This document shows, one piece after another, positions 1 through 5,726 of a stretch of 5,726 nucleotides of DNA. The translations under genes were made by a program, and so were the position numbers. Source of the DNA: an uncultured Lachnospiraceae bacterium (GTDB lineage Bacteria > Bacillota > Clostridia > Lachnospirales > Lachnospiraceae). The stretch covers positions 1 through 5,726 of the forward strand of contig CAJTOW010000184.1 of NCBI GenBank assembly GCA_910577655.1, given 5' to 3'. The notes below the pieces were generated by a model. It was not told where the DNA came from. It saw only the letters and a list, made by a program, of their open reading frames with translations, and ran no database searches. How positions within the stretch are numbered: position 1 is the stretch's first letter; each line of letters begins with the position of its first letter.

Positions 1-2
1 TG

Positions 3-1703
3 GCCATCGACAAGCTGGTCGAGGACGGCGAGGAGACCTACTACGTGGACAGCAATGGTGTGATGGTCAGAAACACCTGGGTAAAGGTTGTCAACGAGGA
101 ACAAGATGACGACAGCGACCCGGCCGAGTACAATTATTACTACATGCAGAGCAACGGTAAGGCCTATAAGACCAAAACAGAATCCACCCATTTCAGGACC
201 ATTGACGGCAAAAGATATGCTTTTGATGAAGATGGCAAGATGCTGTATGGCTGGGTAGATGTCAACCATGAGCGAGTGGACCAGGACAACTGGTATGATG
301 AAGGTATGTATTATCTGGGTCAGTGGGATGACGGTGCTATGAAGACCGGCTGGCAAAAGATTTATGTCACCGATAACGAAGATGACGACGAGGAAAAGGA
401 ATTCTGGTTCAACTTCAAGTCTAATGGCATAAAGCGTAGGGCTGATCCGGCTGATGGTACAACTGGTAACATTACCGAGAAGACGATCAATGGTAAAAAG
501 TACGGCTTTGACTACCGTGGTGTTATGACTTATGAGTGGACGCTTGCTACCACCAATACATCTGTAGCTGCCCAGTCTACTGCCTCTTCCTGGAAATACT
601 TCCGTAGTCCCGAGGACGGTGCCCGCGTAACCAAAGGCTGGTTCAAGGTAGTTGCTCCTGAGGAGGATAATGATAACGTATTCTATAGTTATGAAGAAGG
701 CGTATCATTTGCCATCTCTGATGCAGAGGATGAGACTGAGAGATGGTACTACGCTGACGGTGACGGCGAGCTGTATGCCGGAAAGATCAAGAAGATCAAG
801 GGTAAATACTATGGCTTCCGTCCGGATGATGGCAAAGGCAAAGATGCTGCCATGCTGACTGGTCTGGTTCTGATGCAAACAGATGGTGATAATATCGTGA
901 ATGTTCTGGATGATGATGTTGATGCCGACGACCTTGACGAGTTCATTTCTGACGGCACCTACACGGATGATCTGGGAACCCACACCATTCCGTATGATGC
1001 AACCTTGTATTACTTTGGTAATGACGAGGACCATGACGGTGCCATGAAGACCGGTAATGTTAATATCAACCTGGATGGCGAGAACTACAACTTCAAGTTC
1101 AGCAAGTCCGGCGGTGCCGAGGGTAAGGGCCGTGGTATCACTGGTCTTGATGACAAGAAGTATGTCTACAAGTATGGCTTGAAACTGAAAGCCAGCAATG
1201 ATGACAAATACCAGGTAGTATATGTCACTGGCGATACTGCAAGCAGCAATGCCCGGGTAGCAAAGATTGATGCCCAGGAACTGCGCGATTATGCAAGGGA
1301 GAATAGTTACATTCTTACGGACAGTGCAGGTAATAATATCACCAACAAAGATGGTGACAGCGTGACTTCTTTTGGAAAGAAAAATCAGGTCTGGGAGCAT
1401 GAGTTCAAGTTGCTGACTACTTCCGGCACGGTTGTGAAGAGCAAGACCGCGGCAAGAGACGGGGCAGACTGGTACTTCTATGTTGACAATGAGCACATCA
1501 TTATGTATAACAACACTAAGACCCTGACTGCTAACAGTAAGTCGAAGAAGGGCGACGCTGATTACGAAGCTCTGAACAATGGTCTGAACACTTGGAAGAA
1601 GTGGAATGATGTAGATCCAGCTGGTTCGTTCACGGATGCTGTCAATGTAAAATCCTGGAGCTCAATGAATGAAGTTAAGGATGAGGAAGAGGTAGTAGAA
1701 TAA
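3..1703 (+). CDS. Cell-wall-binding repeat surface protein, C-terminal part (5' end outside window)
   Basis: This frame is open from base 3 and ends at TAA 1701-1703, giving 566 codons. The true start and any signal peptide lie upstream; the GTG at 45 is internal, because the reading frame and repeat pattern continue through it. The protein is a chain of aromatic/glycine modules of the cell-wall-binding (choline-binding-like) type. Clear modules are RYAFDEDGKMLYGWV (213-257), YYLGQWDDGAMKTGW (about 309-353), KKYGFDYRGVMTYEW (about 495-539), the WYYADGDGELY block (about 744-836) and LYYFGNDEDHDGAMKTG (about 1005-1055). A glycine-rich GGAEGKGRG segment follows, then a WYFYVDN module near 1467-1511 and a 50-60 residue acidic tail ending DEEEVVE. 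Asp/Glu-rich linkers separate the modules. Such repeats normally anchor exported proteins to wall polymers; an extracellular location is inferred, and the ligand and any catalytic domain are unknown. The gene on the opposite strand at 4231-5724 is a clear paralogue, about 60-65% identical by eye over most of the shared length. Terminator-like hairpins follow the stop codon. Confidence 0.88.
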   Translation, partial: AIDKLVEDGEETYYVDSNGVMVRNTWVKVVNEEQDDDSDPAEYNYYYMQSNGKAYKTKTESTHFRTIDGKRYAFDEDGKMLYGWVDVNHERVDQDNWYDEGMYYLGQWDDGAMKTGWQKIYVTDNEDDDEEKEFWFNFKSNGIKRRADPADGTTGNITEKTINGKKYGFDYRGVMTYEWTLATTNTSVAAQSTASSWKYFRSPEDGARVTKGWFKVVAPEEDNDNVFYSYEEGVSFAISDAEDETERWYYADGDGELYAGKIKKIKGKYYGFRPDDGKGKDAAMLTGLVLMQTDGDNIVNVLDDDVDADDLDEFISDGTYTDDLGTHTIPYDATLYYFGNDEDHDGAMKTGNVNINLDGENYNFKFSKSGGAEGKGRGITGLDDKKYVYKYGLKLKASNDDKYQVVYVTGDTASSNARVAKIDAQELRDYARENSYILTDSAGNNITNKDGDSVTSFGKKNQVWEHEFKLLTTSGTVVKSKTAARDGADWYFYVDNEHIIMYNNTKTLTANSKSKKGDADYEALNNGLNTWKKWNDVDPAGSFTDAVNVKSWSSMNEVKDEEEVVE

Positions 1704-1716
1704 AGTTCTGCTTCCT

Positions 1717-1738
1717 ATATGTCACAGATATGACATAT
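1717..1738. repeat. Short perfect inverted repeat just after the stop codon
   Basis: ATATGTCA (1717-1724) and TGACATAT (1731-1738) are perfect 8-bp arms around a 6-base loop, starting 13 bases after the left gene's stop. The symmetry resembles a dimeric-regulator site (TGTCA-N6-TGACA), but the position behind a gene and the AT-rich stem make a minor RNA hairpin equally likely. No T-tract follows, so it is not itself an intrinsic terminator. Confidence 0.4.
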
Positions 1739-1764
1739 CCAATCCCGATTTCTGAAACATATGG

Positions 1765-1803
1765 GGGAAAACCGGTAGCATTTAGGGCTGGTTTTCCCTT
1801 GTT
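1765..1803 (+). terminator. Intrinsic terminator of the left cell-wall-binding gene
   Basis: GGGAAAACC (1765-1773) pairs perfectly with GGTTTTCCC (1790-1798), leaving a loop of about 16 bases that can shrink through extra G-C and G-U pairs. A T-rich but interrupted tail (TTGTTT) follows. It lies 61 bases after the stop at 1703 and is the most likely transcription end for that gene. The broken T-tract lowers the predicted strength. Confidence 0.6.
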
Positions 1804-1818
1804 TCCTCTTGTTTTCTG

Positions 1819-1867
1819 AAAGAACCGGAGCTCCATATGAGAAATCATGAGGCACCAGTTCTTTTTT
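1819..1867 (+). terminator. Second terminator-like hairpin
   Basis: AAAGAACCGG (1819-1828) pairs with CCAGTTCTTT (1855-1864) at 9 of 10 positions, the exception being C1826/A1857. The stem runs into a six-base T-tract at 1862-1867. The 26-base loop can partly fold through GCT/catgaggc pairing. It sits only about 20 bases after the first hairpin and could act as a backup terminator. The large loop and the mismatch limit confidence. Confidence 0.42.
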
Positions 1868-2020
1868 AAGGGAAATGACGGTGGTTTGTACTCGCATAGG
1901 CCAGAATAAAATGTATGGGCCAGAACAGCCTGGAAAGCTTTTCCCAAGCAGGAAAGACTGGCTTAATCATTTACAGCTGGACAAATTCGAATCTGTGCAT
2001 TTTCTTGTGCAAGATTCACT

Positions 2021-2143
2021 GGTAATATAAAAGAGTTTGTGTCTTTGGAAAAAATGGCTCCTTTTCGATAAGAATTGTCATATCTGAATTCTTACCAAAA
2101 AGGAGCTATTTTTTTCCAAAGACACAAACTATTTTACACTACC
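2021..2143. repeat. Large imperfect palindrome, MITE-like or collapsed IS ends
   Basis: The left arm 2021-2076 is nearly the exact reverse complement of 2087-2143, around a 10-base loop (2077-2086). Perfect blocks include AGTTTGTGTCTTTGG (2034-2048) against 2116-2130, and TAAGAATT (2069-2076) against 2087-2094. I count about five mismatches (near 2025, 2027, 2033, 2066 and 2068), one G-T pair and one extra T in the right arm. The outer ends read GGTAatAtAAAA on the left and, in reverse complement, GGTAgtgTAAAA on the right. This size and symmetry suit a MITE or two IS ends brought together by internal deletion. The TGTAAA and TTTGTGT motifs loosely recall IS256-type (mutator) termini, but that is from memory and weak. 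No flanking target duplication is visible. The AAAAAGGAGCT arm followed by seven T could also terminate rightward transcription. Confidence 0.72.
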
Positions 2144-2194
2144 CATTAGAAAGCATGACCCCAAACCCAGATATCATACTTGTTCAGCCGAAAT

Positions 2195-2233
2195 AGAGAA
2201 CACCTTGCAATGTGTCTGGGGTGTTCTCTTTTT
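2195..2233 (+). terminator. Orphan terminator-like hairpin
   Basis: AGAGAACACC (2195-2204) pairs perfectly with GGTGTTCTCT (2220-2229) around a 15-base loop, and T continues to 2233. This is a good rho-independent terminator on the + strand, yet no gene lies directly upstream; only the palindrome does. It may be left from a lost gene, or it may shield the region to the right from read-through. On the - strand the hairpin is followed by only a poor T-rich stretch. Confidence 0.55.
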
Positions 2234-2614
2234 GTCATGCCACCAGTGCTCCGGAATAATAAAGCTGCACTGCCGGCCTGGGCCTCTGCATGCACAAGCC
2301 CAAAGAAGAAAACCTCCCAAAGACATATTCCCTCCGTTGTACAGTACACCTTCCGGGTCATATTAGTACTATCTTGCGGAAATTCCGATGAATAAAGCGC
2401 CCGCTGCCCACACCTTCTGCACGCCTGCAAAGCTGGCTGTAGACACCACTACGCTGTCACTTTACAGACGCACAGATGCCGCAGATATCTGGCACTCTCT
2501 TCACCGTTATTTCCGCAAAGCGGTGATGGAACGGCAGAAAAATAACCATTATATGAAGGCCTTATGGAGATATAGAAATGGAACAGTTGGGATTATAGGA
2601 AAATATCAAACCTC
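2234..2614. other. Gene-free intergenic stretch
   Basis: I find no convincing gene here. Two open frames cross it: 2388-2645 (+, 85 codons) and 2146-2430 (-, 94 codons). Neither has a good Shine-Dalgarno site or a family I recognise, and the minus-strand frame runs through the orphan hairpin and into the edge of the palindrome region. Together with 1704-2233 this gives 971 bases without an intact gene. Small palindromic words such as GGCCTGGGCC near 2278 occur but have no assigned meaning. Confidence 0.5.
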
Positions 2615-2643
2615 TTGTCTTCGGTTTCGGGAAATGGTAAGAT
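2615..2643 (+). promoter_or_regulatory. Possible sigma-70 type promoter of the ATPase pseudogene
   Basis: TTGTCT (2615-2620) and TAAGAT (2638-2643) are separated by exactly 17 bases and match the -35 and -10 consensus at 4 of 6 positions each. Transcription would start near 2650, leaving a leader of about 25 bases with a good ribosome-binding site. The placement is convincing, but the hexamer scores are modest and could be chance. Confidence 0.3.
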
Positions 2644-2657
2644 GAAAGAATAACCGG

Positions 2658-2664
2658 AAAGGAG
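2658..2664 (+). promoter_or_regulatory. Ribosome-binding site of the ATPase pseudogene
   Basis: AAAGGAG at 2658-2664 lies 10 bases before the ATG at 2675. This spacing and match, together with the family-typical N-terminus MGIYVNPGN, fix the original start of the broken gene. Confidence 0.65.
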
Positions 2665-2674
2665 CATTTGTATT

Positions 2675-4082
2675 ATGGGCATTTATGTAAATCCGGGTAA
2701 TATTGCATTTAGGGAAGCAGTGAATTCCATAATCTATGTAGACAAAAGCGGGATCATTTCCTATACAAACAGTGTTTTAAATACAAAGCAGAAATTTATA
2801 TGTGTAAGCAGACCCCGTCGTTTTGGAAAATCCCATGGCGGCAGATATGCTTTCTGCATATTACAGCCGGGGTTGCAGCTCCGGGGAACTGTTCTCTGGA
2901 CGGGAGGCAGAAGCAGGTAAAGATTTCCGGCTCCATCTTAACCAGCATCATGTGATCCGCCTGGATGTACAGCAGTTCCTGGAATCTGAACGGGATCTGA
3001 GGACATTTATTGCTGAGATGGAACGAACGGTTGTAAATGAGCTGACAGAGGTATTTCCAGAAGGAAAGGAACTGGGGACATCTCCCCGGCTTAAGACCGC
3101 CCTAAATATAATATTCACCCAGACAGGAAAGGATTTGTGTTTGTTATTGATGAATGGGACCGTGTATTCCGTTTCGCCAATGGCAGGGAAGACATGCAGA
3201 AAGAATATCTGGATTTTCTCCGGGGACTTTTTAAAGGGCAGGATTATGTGGACCTTGCCTACATGACTGGTATTCTTCCCATAAAGAAATACAGGGAACA
3301 CTCTGCCATCAATATGTTTGATGAATTTTCCATGATTGACCCGGCGGATCTGGCCGGATTCTTCGGCTTTACGGCGAAAGAGGTGCAGGAGCTGTGCAGA
3401 CAGAGAGAAATTGACTTTCCGGAACTCCAGAAATGGTATGACGGGTATGTGCTGAATGGACTGCATATGTACAATCCCAAGTCTGTAGTGGATGTGGTCC
3501 GGCGCGGCAGATTCCGGAGCTACTGGACCGGTACGGAGACCTATGAGGCGCTGGAAGTTTACATTGATCTGAATTTTGACGGGCTTAAGGAAGCTGTCAT
3601 CCACATGCTTGGTAATGTCCCATATGAGATAAATACCCGGAAATTCCAGAACGACATGACCACCTTAAAAACAAAGGATGATGTACTGACACTCCTGGTC
3701 CATCTGGGATATCTGGCTTATGATGAATCCTGTGGGAAAGTAAGGATTCCGAATCTGGAGATTGCATAGGAATTTCTGAACGCGGTGGATGAGCCCGGGT
3801 GGGATGGTCTTATCCAGTCCCTGAAACGGTCCGGGGAGCTGCTTAAGCGTACCTGGATGCTGGACGGAAATGCTGTGGCGGAAGGGATTGCCGCTATCTA
3901 CAGCGAAACCGCTTCCATGCTCAAATACAATGATGAAAATTCCCTTACCTGCACCATTCTTATGGCATACTACAGCGCAAAAGCCTATTATATGGACCCG
4001 GTTCTGGAAATGCCTTCCGGAAAAGGATTTGCTGATGTGGTTTACCTTTCCAGGCGGAAATGGAAAACCGGATGTGGGACTC
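2675..4082 (+). pseudogene. Broken AAA-ATPase-like / PD-(D/E)XK nuclease family gene
   Basis: Read across three frame segments, this matches the family joining an N-terminal AAA-ATPase-like domain (PF09820) to a C-terminal PD-(D/E)XK nuclease domain (PF08011). The start MGIYVNPGN leads to the P-loop-like RPRRFGKS (2810-2833). An extra C in TCCC (about 2831-2834) then shifts the frame; the next frame continues with MAADMLSAYYSRG. A lost A near 3127 (GGAAAGGA, family sequence TQTGKGF) shifts it back just before the Walker B-like VFVIDEWD (3137-3160). TAG at 3767-3769 interrupts LEIA/EFLNAV. The nuclease half keeps GKGFADVVYL (Asp at 4034-4036), but a probable third shift lies near 4060, and the sequence leaves the family after GLxxx at about 4082, so the E-x-K strand and roughly 90 residues (from memory of family length) are gone. 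The product cannot be an active nuclease. Even intact members have poorly known roles, possibly mobile or defence-like. Confidence 0.87.
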
Positions 4083-4161
4083 AGATGTTACATTACAGTT
4101 CGTTCCTTTTCTGTAGTTTGGTTTTAGCTACTTTCCGGTACTTCCAGTCCAGACCCTCTAT
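4083..4161. other. Chimeric junction and short orphan reading frame
   Basis: From about 4083 the + strand no longer encodes the nuclease family's next motif, so a deletion or insertion joint lies close to 4075-4085. On the - strand a frame without a start runs from 4188 to a TAA at 4093-4095 and ends in a lysine/arginine-rich tail, LDWKYRKVAKTKLQKRNEL. That could be the last codons of a lost basic protein (for example a recombinase or transposase) or chance. I do not recognise it, and it lies beyond the terminator of the right-hand gene. Confidence 0.35.
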
Positions 4162-4208
4162 AAAAACTGCTGCACGGATGATTTTTATTCATCCGTGCAG
4201 CAGCTTTT
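4162..4208. terminator. Strong bidirectional intrinsic terminator
   Basis: CTGCTGCACGGATGA (4167-4181) pairs perfectly over 15 bp with 4189-4203 around a 7-base loop. On the - strand the stem is followed by TTTTTATAG (complement of 4158-4166), 27 bases after the stop of the right-hand gene, so it is that gene's terminator. On the + strand it is followed by CTTTTTAC and would stop transcripts from the ATPase remnant. This is the clearest terminator in the window. Confidence 0.88.
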
Positions 4209-4230
4209 TACAAAACAAGATTATTCTTTT

Positions 4231-5724
4231 TTAATACTCCATAGCCTGTGATGCACCATCATCTGCGAGAATATCGTCAAAGTGATCCAGGTCACCATTT
4301 ACAGTAGAAAGAGCCCAATCTTTCCAACCCTCAAGGCCAGCAAGATCTTTTAAGGTTTTGTTGTTAGTATACATTGCGATATTTTTGTCATCGACATAGA
4401 AATACCAGTCATCTCCGTCTTTGGCAGCAGTCTTGTTCTTAACAATAGAGCCAGACGTATTTAATAAATAAAGCTCTTTTGGCCATTTCACAGAAACAAT
4501 ACCCTGATCTCCCTGAGCTTTAAAAGCAAGTACCTTCACAGTATCGCCATCTTTATTCTGACCAGCCGGGTCAGCCGCTGAACGTAAGTCGGCAGAATCA
4601 AACTCTCTGACCTTGGCATCTGCGTCACCGATATCTCCGGTAGCGCCAACTACGATGTATTTCTCATCGCTTTCAGCCTTCAGCTTCAGACCGTTCTTGT
4701 AGATGTATTTGCCATCCTCAACACCTGTCAGGCCACGACCTTTGCCTTCTGCACCGCCAGCCTTGCTGAACTGGAAGCTGTAGGAATCACCATCCAGGTT
4801 GATGGTTACAGAGCCAGTCTTCATTGCACCGTCGTGATCCTCGTCATTTCCAAAATAGAACAAAGTCTTGTTGGAGTCCTCAAAATCATCGAAGTCGCCT
4901 ACACGGTCCATGCAGTCATCCAGATCATCTGCATCCATATCATCTGCAATTACGTTGATAATCTGGTCACCGCTTACTTCCAAGGCACAAAGGCCAGTTA
5001 GCATGGCACCGCCCTTCTTGCCGTCATCCGGCCAGAAACCGTAGTATTTGCCTTTGATCTTCTTGATCTCGCCCTTTGCCAGCTCGCCGTCGCCGTCTGC
5101 ATAGTACCACTTCTCGGATTCGTCATCAGCGTGGGTAGCTGCGAAGCTGTCACTGCCATAATCCTTGAAGGTATTGTCCTCATTGGGGGCTACTACCTTG
5201 AACCAGCCCTTGGTCTTGCGGGCGCCGTCTTCAGGATCACTGTAATATTTCCATGCACTAGTGGATGCTGTGGATGTTGTAGCAACCTCAGTCCACTCGG
5301 ACACCATTACACCGCGGGCGTCAAAACCGTACTTCTTGCCGTTGATCTTCTTTTCCATAACCTCGGAATCGGCATCATCCAGGAATCTCTTCTTGCCATT
5401 GGACTTGAAGTTGAACCAGTAGTCCATGTCGTCATCTTCATCCTCGTCATAGACATTGATCTTCTGCCAGCCGGTCTTCATGGCACCGTCATCCCAGTTG
5501 CCCAGGTAGTATGTAGCAGTCTCCCAGTCGCTTTCATCGGTAGCCCTGGTGGCATCCTCATTTACCCAGCCATACAACATCTTGCCGTCCTCATCGAAGG
5601 CGTAGCGCTTGCCGTCGATGGTTTTGAACCTGGTAGTGCTGTTGTCGCCGGCCTTGTAAGCTTTACCATTGGACTGCATGTAGTAATAGTTATACTCAGC
5701 CGGATCCTCGTCATCATCCTGGTC
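4231..5724 (-). CDS. Cell-wall-binding repeat surface protein paralogue, C-terminal part (5' end outside window)
   Basis: This minus-strand frame is open to the right edge and ends in MEY and TAA (4231-4233), giving 497 codons. The ATG at 5677-5679 is internal: the frame continues upstream with DEDPAEYNYYY, which matches the left paralogue (DSDPAEYNYYY) at the same place. Its order of modules matches the left gene: RYAFDEDGKMLYGWV, YYLGNWDDGAMKTGW, FWFNFKSNG-like, KKYGFDARGVM, WKYYSDPEDGARKTKGW, WYYADGDGELAKG, LFYFGNDEDHDGAMKTG, GGAEGKGRGLTG and WYFYVDD. These are aromatic/glycine wall-binding repeats with Asp/Glu-rich linkers. Export and wall anchoring are inferred; the N-terminus, signal peptide and promoter are off the window. 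It differs from the left copy by shorter linkers, a rewritten segment after GLKLKA, and an unrelated 40-45 residue tail after the WYFYVDD module. A strong terminator lies 27 bases downstream. Confidence 0.88.
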   Translation of the reverse strand, partial: DQDDDEDPAEYNYYYMQSNGKAYKAGDNSTTRFKTIDGKRYAFDEDGKMLYGWVNEDATRATDESDWETATYYLGNWDDGAMKTGWQKINVYDEDEDDDMDYWFNFKSNGKKRFLDDADSEVMEKKINGKKYGFDARGVMVSEWTEVATTSTASTSAWKYYSDPEDGARKTKGWFKVVAPNEDNTFKDYGSDSFAATHADDESEKWYYADGDGELAKGEIKKIKGKYYGFWPDDGKKGGAMLTGLCALEVSGDQIINVIADDMDADDLDDCMDRVGDFDDFEDSNKTLFYFGNDEDHDGAMKTGSVTINLDGDSYSFQFSKAGGAEGKGRGLTGVEDGKYIYKNGLKLKAESDEKYIVVGATGDIGDADAKVREFDSADLRSAADPAGQNKDGDTVKVLAFKAQGDQGIVSVKWPKELYLLNTSGSIVKNKTAAKDGDDWYFYVDDKNIAMYTNNKTLKDLAGLEGWKDWALSTVNGDLDHFDDILADDGASQAMEY

Positions 5725-5726
5725 CT

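Noticed and set aside
45..47. GTG at 45 as the start of the left gene
   Set aside because: The frame is open upstream to base 3 and encodes more of the same protein style (EETYYVDSNG); no ribosome-binding site precedes it.
705..1496. Long open frame of 263 codons on the minus strand
   Set aside because: It lies wholly inside the left cell-wall-binding gene on the opposite strand, has no recognisable domain, and its hydrophobic composition is what antisense reading of Asp/Tyr-rich codons gives.
1725..2086. 11-base inverted match between 1725-1735 and 2076-2086, suggesting a shared regulator site
   Set aside because: A match of this length is expected about once by chance over a region this size, and the second copy is just the loop of the large palindrome.
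2146..2430. Possible 94-codon minus-strand gene
   Set aside because: It runs through the orphan terminator hairpin, has no ribosome-binding site, and the product is unlike any family I know.
2388..2645. Possible 85-codon gene before the ATPase remnant
   Set aside because: It has no clear Shine-Dalgarno site or recognised family, and it overlaps the likely promoter of the ATPase gene.
1704..2674. CRISPR array, tRNA or diversity-generating retroelement template repeat in the gene-free region
   Set aside because: I found no regularly spaced direct repeats, no cloverleaf and no reverse transcriptase; the only repeats are the inverted ones listed.
2948..3604. 218-codon minus-strand open frame
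   Set aside because: It is antisense to the clearly recognisable ATPase-like remnant, so it is a shadow.
3137..3769. The 3137-3769 frame as an independent intact gene starting at GTG
   Set aside because: It begins in the middle of the Walker B region of a known family and lacks the N-terminal ATP-binding part, which is present upstream in other frames, so it is a fragment of the broken gene.

Overview
The window looks like an accessory stretch of a Gram-positive gut anaerobe, most likely a member of the Lachnospiraceae or another Clostridia lineage. This is inferred from two large acidic proteins built of aromatic/glycine cell-wall-binding (choline-binding-like) repeats, and from a remnant of the AAA-ATPase-like plus PD-(D/E)XK nuclease family that is common in gut Clostridia and Bacteroidetes. 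The species cannot be named from this sequence.

Layout. Bases 3-1703 (+) hold the C-terminal 566 codons of one cell-wall-binding repeat protein; its start and any signal peptide lie off the left edge. Bases 4231-5724 (-) hold the C-terminal 497 codons of a paralogue in the opposite orientation, running off the right edge. The two genes are convergent (tail to tail) and so form a long, diverged inverted repeat around a core of about 2.5 kb. The core contains: a small inverted repeat and two terminator-like hairpins behind the left gene (1717-1868); a 123-bp imperfect palindrome that looks like a MITE or collapsed IS ends (2021-2143); an orphan terminator-like hairpin (2195-2233); about 380 bp with nothing recognisable; a weak promoter and good Shine-Dalgarno site (2615-2664); a broken AAA-ATPase-like/nuclease gene (2675 to about 4082) with two clear frameshifts, one in-frame stop, a possible third shift and a lost 3' end; and a strong perfect-stem bidirectional terminator (4162-4208) serving the right-hand gene.

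Interpretation. The two surface-protein genes are probably independent paralogues from a lineage-specific family. The DNA between them has collected mobile or selfish debris (palindrome, dead ATPase/nuclease gene, chimeric junction). I see no intact new enzymatic system, CRISPR array, tRNA, rRNA or intact transposase. The most interesting points are the inverted paralogue arrangement with unrelated C-terminal tails, and the large palindrome.
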